Below are positions 11,556 to 20,812 of a stretch of 35,170 bases of DNA, one piece after another (the first letter of the stretch is position 1; each line of letters begins with the position of its first letter). Source of the DNA: Mucidula mucida (lineage: Eukaryota; Basidiomycota; Agaricomycetes; Agaricales; Physalacriaceae); contig JADNYV010000355.1 of assembly GCA_015501055.1 (NCBI GenBank), positions 1 to 35,170 on the forward strand, read 5' to 3'. A model generated the notes under the pieces. That model had not been told where the DNA came from. It worked only from the letters and a program-made list of their open reading frames with translations, and searched no databases. The translations under genes and the position numbers were made by a program.

Positions 11556-11650
11556 GGGGGAAGATGATGAGAGTAAATAAGACAGAGTGACCAAAATCGG
11601 TAACGTGTCCGGCAGCTTTGCCACGTGGTCCAACACCATCCACAACAGCG
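11556..11650. promoter_or_regulatory. Compact 95-bp divergent promoter of SPC2 and HEM14 genes
   Basis: Only 95 bp separate the two opposite start codons, so the genes must share promoter sequence. It contains one CACGTG hexamer at 11622-11627 (GCCACGTGGT), 24 bp before the HEM14 start. Its flanks do not fit RTCACRTG. Confidence 0.55.
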
Positions 11651-13129
11651 ATGAGCAAGCGGATAGCTGTCCTTGGTGGCGGTCTGACTGGCCTTTCTGC
11701 TGCATTCCACCTTTCTCGCCGTTTTCCCGACGCTGCAATTCGCGTCTTTGAAAAAAGCAGCCGTGTCGGTGGCTGGGTGCGCAGTGAACGCGTAACTCTC
11801 AACAATCACCGCGCCGACACTGCCCAGATGACGCTGGAGACGGGGCCGAGGACCATCAGACCCAAATCGATGGCAATACTTGAGCTGGTGGGCAGACCGC
11901 GTTGGGCCTCATGCTCACCCATTGAAAGACAGGCCACCTAGGTCCATCTGCTCCGCCTCCAAGACTCGCTCATCACTGTGCCCAAGACTGCCCCGGCCGC
12001 GCAGAACAGATTCATCTACGTCCCAGAGCTTGGCCGCATCGAGTGTATCCCAGCTGGAATATCTGCTCTTTTACGATCCCCACTTCGCAAAACGTTAATG
12101 TCCGCTGTCGCATTCGAGCCATTCAGGAAACGAAACCGGCCTGCTGGGCTCGACGAGGATATCGCAGGCTTTATGTCCAGGAGATTCGGAGAGAAATTCG
12201 CGCGTACTTTTGGCAGCGCCCTCATCCACGGCATATATGCAGCCGACTCGCGAAATGTCAGCGTACGAGCAGCAACACGCGATACCTTATGGAGCATCGA
12301 AGAGCGTGGTTGGGGCAGCGTAGTGCTTGGACTAATGCGCGGAACCAAGCCTTCACCAGTACCGCAGTACGACCTCGGAACCGTACCTAACCTTGTCAAG
12401 GACGCGTCTGTTTTCTCGTTCAAAGGCGGAATGTCCACTCTCACAGACGCCCTGCAAGAGTATCTGTCCAAGCAGTCAAAAGTAGACATCCAATACAACA
12501 GCCCCGTCGCATCCATCGAGGGTACAAATGTAAAGACACAAAACGGCGAACAGTACGATGCTACCCACGTTGTCTCGACAATCCCCCTCCCTTCGTTGCA
12601 CGCTCTACTTCCAAACATCCCCCACTTGACTGACAATCCTTCTTCCACCGTGACTGTCATCAACTTCGTCTTTCCCGTCCCCTCATCCTCCATCCATCCG
12701 CCAGGTTTCGGATACCTCATTCCCCGCCCTCTAGAAGGCTACACATCCTCAAGCCCCGGAATCCTCGGCGTCATATTCGATTCCTGCTCTCTCTCCTCCC
12801 AGGACTCTCCCTCCGCATCTGCCAACTTTACTAAACTAACCGTAATGCTCGGTGGACCGTATCCCTCAACGGCCGATGTCCCTGATGTCTTGAAGCATGT
12901 CGCAAGCCACCTAGGGAAGACGCTCCCGGAACCTGTCCTGACGAAGGTCAATCGCCATGTCGACTGTATTCCGACGCCAACACCCGGGCATTTGGAACGC
13001 GGGGTGGAGATGAGGCGGGCAATTAAGGAACAGTGGGGTGGGCGCTTCGAAATTGCTGGTGCAGGCGTCGATGGTGTTAGTTTAGTTGATTGTGTAGAGT
13101 CGGGGAGGAATGTTGGTAAACATTGGTAA
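11651..13129 (+). CDS. HEM14: Protoporphyrinogen oxidase (haem biosynthesis)
   Basis: Two exons, 11651-11887 and 11942-13129, separated by a 54-nt intron; product 474 aa. The start MSKRIAVLGGGLTGLSAAFH carries the FAD-binding GxGxxG motif, followed by FEKSSRVGGW, ETGPRTIRP and, across the splice, ELVHLLRLQDSLITVPKTAP. Further family marks are NRFIYVPELGRI, RRFGEKFARTFGSALIHGIY, FKGGMSTLTDAL and a C-terminal AGVDGVSLVDCVESGR. The enzyme oxidises protoporphyrinogen IX to protoporphyrin IX, the penultimate step of haem synthesis, at the mitochondrial inner membrane. Without the intron the first frame stops at 11941, so the intron is required. Length is somewhat below the yeast protein. Confidence 0.9.
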
Positions 13130-13623
13130 TTGATTGTGAGTAAATCTATCTCTTTGATGGGTGAGAGCTCACTGGGAAATACCTACAGATTTATGGATAT
13201 GCTTATGAAACTGTTTATTGAATAATCCAAGTCGATGCGACAGCAGGATAATTCCTTGTTCCTCAACCGTTCAATCGCTCTGCAATCACAAAGATCATAC
13301 CGTCGCCGTCTGTCTGGCTCCTCCATAATCAGCTTATGAGCAGTACCTCGAACTTAAGACTGATAGATGGTGTTACAGTTTAGGGTTGTCCCCATTTTCA
13401 GCGGACTCTCGGCTGGCTCGTTCTTCGATGGAGGAGCCTAGTGTGCTTTATAGGTGGCGAGTTGGTTTTCGTCGCTGACATTCGTGTCTTGATCGTCTAA
13501 AATGGAACAGAGTAGACTCGACACTACTCGCTTCATCAAGCCGATCGGATCGTTGGCCAGTGTCCTCATCCCCTCAAATCAAGACTAGGGGACAGAGGGG
13601 ATCGTACCTTTTCAATCCAAACT
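13130..13623. other. Intergenic region, nothing recognised
   Basis: This is the 3' flank of the HEM14 gene and the 5' flank of the next plus-strand gene. No repeat, conserved frame or RNA gene was seen. Confidence 0.6.
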
Positions 13624-14950
13624 ATGTCCGTGTCTTCGTTGCAGGCCTGGCGAGCCCATGCTGAAGCCGTCCAAAGTCAAGGGCAGTGGTGCTACGACGC
13701 GTTGTGGCTACCCCTGGCTCCATTTTTCGAAACACATGGCTATCACCTCTGGGTCCAGTGCAGCAAATGGACACCCACGAAGAAAGGGTTATGCCCTCTC
13801 GCTCCTCCGAATTCTCATCCACGCGTTTTCGATGGGTATTCGTACTCGTCACCCTATCTGCTGGACAGTGAGGTGAAAGATACGAAAGACAGTTTGCAAC
13901 AGATGGTGCGGCTTGCTCCTGTCCTTCGAACAATAGTAGCTGACGCGCTAAGCAGAGCCCGGTTTTTTGTCCTGCGCGGACTGCGCAGAACCACGACGTT
14001 ATGATCCGCTTGGTTGCGATTGGTGCATCCGGCGAGCAGCACCGACGCGCTCTGGAGAGACTAGGAGCCCCACAACTCGCCTTCCTGCCTCAAAACCATG
14101 CTGTGCCCCTTCTCAATCGGATTGTGTATGATGATGATAAGTACTATTTCGCTGTATTCCCAATGATGCAAGACGTAGTGTCGCTGCCGGATTTTCATGA
14201 TTACTTAGAGGCAGCTGACTATGTCGAACAACTTGTCGAGGTAAGCCATGTTCACGCCATTTTTTGGTTTTTTGTGATCAACTCAAGCTTGCACAGGGCT
14301 TGGATTTCTTTCATGAGAGATTAGTTTCGCATGGAGTACATCCTCTGTTTCTCCGTCGTTCTCCTATGAGTATTGACCGTTTAACGGTCTCTAGGATATT
14401 TCCAAAACAAATGTTCTCATCAACCTCGTTGGACGACCTCTAGTCACGGCGAATGAGCCTCTGCGTTCTCGATTCCCAGCTCGCTACTCGCTATTATTAT
14501 ACGGATTTCGAATGTGCGACATGTCCTGACGAAGGAGACGAGAGTCCGGCTTCCGTACAGGATAATCCGTTGACTTGGAGTGACCGCGAAGGCGTCTATG
14601 GTCGACCTTGCGCGCCCGAAGTATCCGAACCTGGCTTTTATAGTCCCTTTCGTGCAGATATATGGCAACTTGTGGATATGCTTCATACTGAATTTGAGGT
14701 ATGTCTCAAAAACTTTCTTCTTGACCGAATTGAACTGATCCATGGCAAGGACTTTCTTCACTTTGATGGTTATCAGAAGCTATTGAAGGATATGATGAAG
14801 GACGATCCGATGCTGAGGCCTTCGTCCAAAGAGGCTTTGATAGAAGTGCGGCGCCTCAAGCAGGATCTTCATCCTGTTCGTGGTTTTTCTAGCGAGGAGC
14901 CTAAGGCTATGGTTCAAGAACTTGGGAATGCGCCTGGTCTCCCAGTGTAG
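13624..14950 (+). CDS. Agaricomycete-type protein kinase-like gene, probable frameshift in the catalytic region
   Basis: Inferred exons are 13624-13905, 13956-14240, 14297-14335 and 14395 to 14950, with a further intron probable at 14699-14749. The spliced reading contains CPARTAQNHDVMIRLVAIG, GLDFFHERLVSHGDISKTNV (catalytic-loop equivalent), TDFECATC (activation-segment Asp-Phe) and FRADIWQLVDMLH, then DPMLRPSSKEAL. Exon 4 starts in frame 1 but the rest is in frame 2. The switch sits at an imperfect 7-bp duplication at 14481-14494 (TCGCTAC, TCGCTAT). An alternative is an extra 52-nt intron at 14428-14479 with a poor GTTGGA donor, but that would remove a stretch (EPLRSRFPARY) that looks coding. 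The gene may thus be inactive. It is not closely similar to the kinase-like pair at 7.5-10 kb. Confidence 0.65.
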
Positions 14951-15071
14951 GATGTGCTGGGTATAACAATGCAGATGTTAGAAACGTCAGCAATCTTGTG
15001 CGTGCCCCCCTGACGATTGTTTAGCATGAGTCACTGCGTATCCCGATCGAGTTCAGCAGCTTTCACTCTCA

Positions 15072-15724
15072 TGTCCACCCAAGAAACTAAACGATTTGAT
15101 TCAAAGTCTTCCGAAGGCTTTACGCCCTCCTTCAGACAAGTCTAATGGCCTCTCTGTACGCGAAAACGAAATCAGCGTCGGCTTGTCAAAACTGAGAGCG
15201 CATAGGAAGGATTCGTACCTGCCATTGAAGCGATACAGAGCTTCAACCAGCTACCGCCCGGAATGAAAGCGCGTCTTGGGGTGCACTACTCTCCCCCACA
15301 GTTCGACTTTGGGTGGCTGATCGACATAGCGGGTCTCATCTCCACGCTTCAAACGAGCCACCCCGATTGTCTTGTGTACGCCACTCTAGAAGACGGGATG
15401 ACGGGTGACAAGCGCCAAGTGTTGGATCAGTATGATACCTTTGCTCGTGTGCAGGAGGAGATGAGGATATCCACAAAGTGGACTCTGTGTCTTGAGGATA
15501 CTTTGGAGATTGAGGATGACGGTGTGAGGTGTTTGACGTTGACGGACAGCTATGTCAATGGGAACGAGACACCGGAGATGGACGTTATAGAGCTGGTTAA
15601 GAATTTCTTTGGGTTGGAGGAGGAGCCGAGGTGGTTTTTGGATTTTAATGATTCGATGTGGTGTCACAGGCTGTTCTTCAAACTGCCCGATGGTGAGCTT
15701 ATTGCTACGACTGATTTTTGGTGA
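15072..15724 (+). CDS. Uncharacterised protein, 5' end not resolved
   Basis: The main exon ends at 15724 and reads EGFVPAIEAIQSFNQLPPGM followed by KARLGVHYSPPQFDFGWLI. A 50-nt intron at 15156-15205 joins it in frame to an upstream open stretch with KKLNDLIQSLPKALRPPSDK. That stretch is open back to 15030, but no ATG lies in this frame, so a short first exon upstream is likely. If the intron is ignored, the first Met in the main exon is at 15263. The product is mixed acidic, with no membrane segment or motif I recognise. No function is proposed. Confidence 0.5.
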
Positions 15725-16285
15725 GTGAGATGTGTGTGTTCTATATGTAAATGAGGCTGATCATCCGTTTGGTAGATTATATAGATAGCCTTTGCTTTTT
15801 CAACTGAGTGAAAGTAAGTAGCACGTGTTCTTCTTGTACCTGTGAGTTCAGAGCTTGTGTCTCAGCCGCTCTTTGTGTCTACAACGTCAGTGCAAAAGAA
15901 AAAGTGAACGATTGAGCACATACATTCCCTGAAGTGGGGAAGAACTCAGATGTTGGATTGGTTTCGGCCACTCATCGTGGAGTGCATACGATATCCTGTG
16001 GCAAGGCTCGAATGGCATGTTGGGACTTAGTAGATTCAACAATAGTATGATTTCGATGCGAACGTTAGCCTGATAGGGATAGTATTAAGGCGTTCGTGTC
16101 AGATCCTCGTAAGTAGTGTATGTTTGTCATGACGGAATCAAAGTCCAAAAGAGCTTTCCTCATTTGGTTGGCTTTCCACCATCATGATCTTCGGATCGAC
16201 AGCGACCATACTCTATATTTCCTGAGTCTTCCTGCTTATTACGCGTCGGAAATTAAGTTCCATTCGTGTCCCAGCGCGCTGAAAA
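15725..16285. other. Intergenic region, nothing recognised
   Basis: No supportable gene. One CACGTG hexamer lies at 15822-15827, far from either neighbouring start. A plus-strand frame beginning at 16120 overlaps the following gene out of frame and shows no family marks. Confidence 0.5.
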
Positions 16286-16843
16286 ATGCGCTTCGGCATC
16301 GCATTATACTGGGCTGCCGGAGACCCATCGCACCCGACATCTCACTTCCACTGGGCGCTCGCATTATCCCCCGAACCGATATGGGACACCAGCGATGTGA
16401 GGATCTACCAGCTCCAAGGCGAGCAGCCCAACTGCCAATGGCACTTTTCCATCACCTCCCTGGTCGAGCCCACGCTCGTCGGAGTGGTCGAGCTGCTCGA
16501 GTTGACGGGCTCGGAAGACGAGCAGCGGGCATATCACGATCTGATTGACAGCATAGTGCGCACGCACGGCGCGCAGGAGCCACAGGATCGGGTGCTCATC
16601 GCGGGCCCGGAGGGATGGACGTGCGCGGCTTGGGCGCTGCTCGTGCTGAACGACTTGGAGGAGGCTGGGCTGTTTGATATGCCCCCAGAGGTGACGTGGA
16701 ATGATATCTACACGTCGGTTATTGAGCGTGGTCATATTTTGAGAGATCTGGTTCCGCTTATTTCGCCCTATCCTACGTTGCGTTTGGTCAGTATTGTCTA
16801 TTTTCAAGAGCTACCTACGCGTCCTCATGATGTCATTTTGTAG
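16286..16843 (+). CDS. Uncharacterised basidiomycete protein (possibly DUF6914-like)
   Basis: A single frame of 185 aa starts MRFGIALYWAAGDPSHPTSH. It contains a run of short hydrophobic strands (FHWALALSPE, RIYQLQG, QWHFSITSL), then WTCAAWALLVLNDLEEAGLF. The general pattern resembles basidiomycete proteins of unknown function classed as DUF6914, but I could not verify this. Near the end GTCAGT..TGTAG (16787-16843) could be an intron, giving a shorter C terminus that stops at 16850-16852. No catalytic motif is evident. Confidence 0.55.
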   Translation: MRFGIALYWAAGDPSHPTSHFHWALALSPEPIWDTSDVRIYQLQGEQPNCQWHFSITSLVEPTLVGVVELLELTGSEDEQRAYHDLIDSIVRTHGAQEPQDRVLIAGPEGWTCAAWALLVLNDLEEAGLFDMPPEVTWNDIYTSVIERGHILRDLVPLISPYPTLRLVSIVYFQELPTRPHDVIL

Positions 16844-16852
16844 GGTGCATGA

Positions 16853-17308
16853 AAGGGGAGCGCATACTGGTAGTCCTGGCGTACCGGAATCAAAAGGCTG
16901 GATGTCAAGTTCCGACGAAAGTCACTACGCTGCTCTTTCGGAGTCGGGGTCATCGCACGGGATCCATCGATTTACTGTCATCCTCTCACCTACTCCTCTA
17001 TCAATAGACGAGTCTTTCCAACGTACCGCACTAATCGCTTTACACTATGTGCGCACCCGATCTATCGTTTGCCTTGGTCAATCAACGCCGGGTTGAAGTC
17101 AATACGTTGTTCCTTAGCAAGCTGCGGGCTTCATGAGTTTCAACACCATGTCTGAGTCGCTTGGCGAAGTGCCGCGTTATACAGGCTGCGATGGTATAAG
17201 GACACCTTTTCTTCTTCCTTCTTAAATGTCACTCAATATGATATTCTTCGTCGCCAAGATGCTCTTGCCTTTACACTAGGTCGCCTGCCGCCATGATGTG
17301 CTCCTCAA
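16853..17308. other. Intergenic region, nothing recognised
   Basis: This lies between a plus-strand and a minus-strand gene, so it should hold two 3' ends. A frame at 16794-17096 has no recognisable features. No repeat was seen. Confidence 0.5.
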
Positions 17309-18490
17309 TCACAACTTCTGCTTACGAACAACTGCCTGCCAGTCATCCTCAAACTCAGACTCCCATATCTCCTCGAGCTCCTTCCTTGCTGCAGCACTAA
17401 CGTCTGTCCAACCATCACCATCTTCCATCGCGTCGATATCGACCACGTCAAACCGATCACCCGCCCAGATCCCTCGGTGCATATCATGGCTTTCACAATA
17501 CGCCATGCGCATGTCGGGATCAGTCGACCACGCAATGCGCGCCAAGACAAGGCTCCCAAATGACATATGGTACACCGAGGAACTACCGTTCCTTGTCAAA
17601 GCAAGTGCGCTTTCGCGAACGAAGACCTTTTTCGAGAGGTTGCGCAAGGCGCGAGGCTTCTTGGGATCATCGCTAGCGCTGCTCGAAGCCTGTGGCAGCT
17701 CCATGTCGCGCCAAGCAGAGAAATCATATTTGTACCGCGGCAGCCATTGAGGCAGGTCGTTCGAAGGTTCATCATCAACCGGGTGAAATTTCGCTATGGC
17801 TGCGGCAAGTCGAGGATTCTTCACAACTGGCCGCGGCCGACGGGCCCATGGATTCCAATCTTTGAGCGTGCAGCGCTTATAGAACTCGTAGGTCGGCCAG
17901 CGGACGTCGGAAATGCTTCGACTGGGATAAATGACGATGTGCCTCATTCTGCTGGCGTCGTAGTCGTAGTCGTAACAGAATTCCTCCTTCATCATCTCTA
18001 GCTCTGCATCAGTGAAGAGACCTTCAGGGCAGTCTGTGGCGTAATCGCCCATGCAGATGAGACGGTCGCCGCGCCAATCTTGGCAGTCACCAGCGTGTGC
18101 TATGTATAGGGCTTTGAAATGAGGGAGGCCGATCCTCCAGAAGTATGAAGCGGTCAAACAAAACGCGAAAACGTCCACCGGGTCGTCTACCTTGGAAAAG
18201 ACAATATTCTGCAGCTCGCATGGTAGGTCACATAGGCCTGTTCTACTTGTACCGTAAGGGCATTGCCAACATTCAAATAGCTGTAGCACGTACTGGGAAG
18301 GCTCAAGCTTTTCAGCGTTCTTAAAAGGCTGCCCATCTAAAGGGTCTTCTGGGAACTTGACGCCGAACGAAGAGATGAGTTTGAGTATAGAAGCAGCTTT
18401 GCCTCCGCCAGGAAAGCTCTCTCCGAATTTACCTAGCGAAGCTAGACAGATTCTCTTGTCAATGTTGTAAATGGTCCAGTACTGGCCCAT
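17309..18490 (-). CDS. MGQ-family F-box-like protein, copy A (subfamily I)
   Basis: Two exons, 18490-18294 and 18242-17309, with a 51-nt intron (18243-18293); spliced product 376 aa. The intron has no in-frame stop, so it could be misread as 17 extra residues. The conserved phase-2 site in all other copies shows that it is an intron. Blocks: MGQYWTIYNIDKR; KLISSFGVKFPEDPL; an F-box-like segment TGLCDLPCELQNIVF to FWRIG at about 66-105; WRGDRLICMGD; WNPWARR; WLPRYKYDFSAW; RNLSKKVFVRESALAL; MSFGSLVLARIAWS; RGIWAGDRFDVVDI; DGWTDVSAAARKELEEIW. F-box segments usually bind Skp1 in SCF ubiquitin ligases; here the fold is inferred from pattern only. The glycine at position 2 and Thr-6 fit an N-myristoylation signal. 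No RTCACRTG box was seen close upstream, unlike the other copies. Confidence 0.8.
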   Translation of the reverse strand: MGQYWTIYNIDKRICLASLGKFGESFPGGGKAASILKLISSFGVKFPEDPLDGQPFKNAEKLEPSQYVLQLFECWQCPYGTSRTGLCDLPCELQNIVFSKVDDPVDVFAFCLTASYFWRIGLPHFKALYIAHAGDCQDWRGDRLICMGDYATDCPEGLFTDAELEMMKEEFCYDYDYDASRMRHIVIYPSRSISDVRWPTYEFYKRCTLKDWNPWARRPRPVVKNPRLAAAIAKFHPVDDEPSNDLPQWLPRYKYDFSAWRDMELPQASSSASDDPKKPRALRNLSKKVFVRESALALTRNGSSSVYHMSFGSLVLARIAWSTDPDMRMAYCESHDMHRGIWAGDRFDVVDIDAMEDGDGWTDVSAAARKELEEIWESEFEDDWQAVVRKQKL

Positions 18491-19021
18491 TGTGGGTGCT
18501 GGTGTTGGTGAAGGTGCTGAAAACGTGCCGTCGCCGCGTGTCGGTTGGCCCTACGTTCCAAACCTGACCGGAGGACGTACAAGGCTAAATCGCAGATAGT
18601 GATTGACCTTCGTTATTCCTACCCAGATATAGTGCCTTGTGGTATGCGCTATGGATACAATCAAGCAAAAAAACAATATATATGAAACTACATGATTCAA
18701 CAATCCTTCTACTTATTTTAGGTCTTTCGCATCACAACTGGCTCTTACGGACGAAGTCCTGCCAGTCACTTCCAAACTCAGACTCCCATATCTCCTCGAG
18801 CTGCAGCGCTAACATCTGTCCACTGATCCTCGCGTTCGACTATATACATGGTGGTGATGTCGAGTATATAACAATTAACTTTGTAAGTGTGCTACTGGTA
18901 GTGCTCCTCACAGTCTCAAATAAAAGTCTAAAGGACCAAAATGCCTACTCATACTTTGGATATAGACTTTTGGTACGAGTACATGAAAGCGGCTCTAAAG
19001 ATACTTCTAGGAAAGCTTGAA
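18491..19021. other. Intergenic region between MGQ copies A and B, holding a gene relic
   Basis: Apart from the 3' fragment at 18700-18864 there is no gene. Sequence downstream of copy B, read on the minus strand, shares short blocks with the 3' flank of copy G, including GTGAGGAGCACTACCAGT. Confidence 0.6.
18700..18864 (-). pseudogene. 3' relic of an MGQ-family gene closest to copy D
   Basis: Read on the minus strand, this matches the C-terminal coding end and start of the 3' UTR of copy D at 28075-28240. It includes EDQWTDVSAA, WQDFVRK and the GTGATG..GAAAGAC stop-codon context. An 11-bp deletion right after the GCTGCAG block (CAAGGAAGGAG missing, short direct repeat at the edges) throws it out of frame. 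No upstream coding part is present. It is a truncated copy lying between A and B, although D is now about 9 kb away on the other strand. Confidence 0.8.
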
Positions 19022-20229
19022 TCACAAGCCCGATTCACGAACTTCGGCCTCCCAATGACTAGCCCCAAACAATGCCCTCCATGTTTGGATCAGCTGCTCC
19101 CTCGCTGCAGTGCTGACGTCGGTCCAGCCCTCCTCGTGTTCAATCGCGTCAATATTGACAATGTCGAACCGGTCACCCGCCCAAACTCCCCGGCAGAGTT
19201 CATCATCATTTGTTGTGCCCAAGCTGAGCTCGCACGACCATACGATGCGCAACACAATAAGGCTCCCAAAAGACATATAGTAGGGTTTCGCATCCTTTTC
19301 CTCATCCTCTTCCTCATCCTCCTCATTCGTGTCCTCCTTGCTAAGAGCAAGCGCGTCGTCGCGAACATAAACCTTCTTCGAGAGGTTGCGCAAGATGCAG
19401 GGCCTTGCGTGTTCAAGGGTCCCCGAGGCCTTGGGGAGGTCCATCCAGGCGGAGAAATCGTACTTGTAAAGCGGTAGATACTGTGGTAAGTCGTTCCCGG
19501 GTTCATCGTCGTCCAAATCAATGGAAGGGTGCAACCGTCGCATCATTTCGCTGAATGGACCGTGCCTTCTCTCCTTGGCTCGACGAGCTAACGGGTTCCA
19601 TACGCTAAGTTCGCAGCGCTCTCTGAAATTGCAGCGGTAAGGCCACTTCACATCGCGAAGTTTTTGGAACGTGTCAATGAGCTGCAAGTCCACGCTTGGG
19701 TCTTCACCATAACAGTCAAAGTAGTTATCCGTTAATACTTCAAAGTCTGCGTCGTTGAAGAGACCCTCGGGGAAATCGTCGGCATTATCGCCTATGCAAA
19801 CAAGACGATCGCCGCTCCAGTCCTTGGCGCGCCGGACGTAGTCCATGTAGAGCGCTTTATAATGGGAGAGCCCAATCCTCCAAAAGTGCGAAGCGGTTAA
19901 GCAGAAGGCGAAGACGTCGACCGGGTCGCATAACTCTGCAAAGATTGCATCCTGGAGCTCGCATGGTAGGTCACATAGCCCTGTTCTAACCACAATGAGC
20001 ACCCAAAAAAGTACAGGAGCTCTGGAACTTACTTGTCAGACTTGAATTTCCGAGCCTCGTTATAAGGCTGGCCCTCCAACGGATCTTTGGGGAACTTGAC
20101 GGTACCCGAAGAGATGAGCTTGACAATAGTAGCGGCTTGGCTTCCTTCCAGAAAGAACTCTGAAAACTTTCCTAAAAAGCCTGTAGACACCCCCTTGTAT
20201 GCGTTGAAGATTTGGAAGTATTGTCCCAT
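19022..20229 (-). CDS. MGQ-family F-box-like protein, copy B (subfamily II)
   Basis: Two exons, 20229-20033 and 19985-19022, with a 47-nt intron; product 386 aa. It begins MGQYFQIFNAYKG, then KLISSGTVKFPKDPLEGQPY, and after the splice TGLCDLPCELQDAIFAELCD with FCLTASHFWRIG. Later blocks are WSGDRLVCIGD, ERCELSVWNPLARR, LPLYKYDFSAW, RNLSKKVYVRDDALAL, MSFGSLIVLRIVWS, GVWAGDRFDIVNIDAIEHEE and GWTDVSTAAREQLIQTW. A Glu/Asp-rich insert (about 18 residues) sits between DDALAL and YYMSFGSL. Position 6 is Gln, so the myristoylation context is poorer than in A, D, E, F and G. The promoter module lies 88 bp upstream. Open throughout. Confidence 0.8.
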
Positions 20230-20317
20230 TACGGACTTATGGGGGAGATAGTGATGGTGGGAGTTAAAGCTAAAGAAAGTGCAACAATGAGCGTGACGCT
20301 TTGAAAATGGGGGCGAT

Positions 20318-20337
20318 CACGTGCCATGTCGTAACGC
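20318..20337 (-). promoter_or_regulatory. Subfamily II promoter module GCGTTA-N8-CACGTG, copy B
   Basis: On the minus strand GCGTTA (20337-20332) is followed by 8 bp and then CACGTGATC, ending 88 bp before the ATG. Just upstream a 14-bp block, CACTTAGTGTGACA (20356-20343), is identical to one upstream of copy G (31355-31368). Confidence 0.65.
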
Positions 20338-20812
20338 CGCAGTGTCACACTAAGTGGCCACTGCCCAGTGCCCACTGGCCATGATCAAAACCTCTTTAAC
20401 CAGTGGAGAAGTGGACCATCTACCATTGAGTATGTGACCCTACTCTTGTAGCTCCAAGAGGTTGGTGACAAGACATGTCAAATTTGAGGTAGGCGGCGAC
20501 GGCATGGACGTCCCCAAAGGCGGCTGATGTCAGGGACTCCGAGGTTGGCTACGACGTCGCCTGAGCTAAGGTCGGTGATTTTACCGCTGCGTATACCATA
20601 AATTCGCGTCTTAATCATCAATCCAAGCTCATCACAAACAGGTTACTTATGTCTTGAAACTGCATCGTAGTCTTTGATGGAACAAGGTCAGAATGAAAAC
20701 AATGCTAACAATTACATTGAGATTCCAAATTGGATATACACATCTCGTACTAGGCGGCTCTGAGATACTTATGCTCCTTGAATCACATCTCCATTTCACG
20801 AACCTCGGCCTG
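20338..20812. other. Intergenic region between MGQ copies B and C
   Basis: This holds the upstream part of the copy B promoter and the 3' flank of copy C. A cluster of TGGCCA and CACTG elements at about 20353-20386 forms imperfect inverted repeats. No gene was seen. Confidence 0.5.

Noticed and set aside
11556..11738. 61-residue N-terminal extension of the SPC2-like protein
   Set aside because: It would overlap HEM14 coding sequence, and the family starts near MARSKK.
12016..12720. Minus-strand 234-codon frame
   Set aside because: Lies wholly opposite the HEM14 second exon, which has strong family marks.
20353..20386. Imperfect TGGCCA/CACTG palindromes as a transposon end
   Set aside because: No target-site duplication or transposase remnant nearby; low-complexity inverted repeats only.
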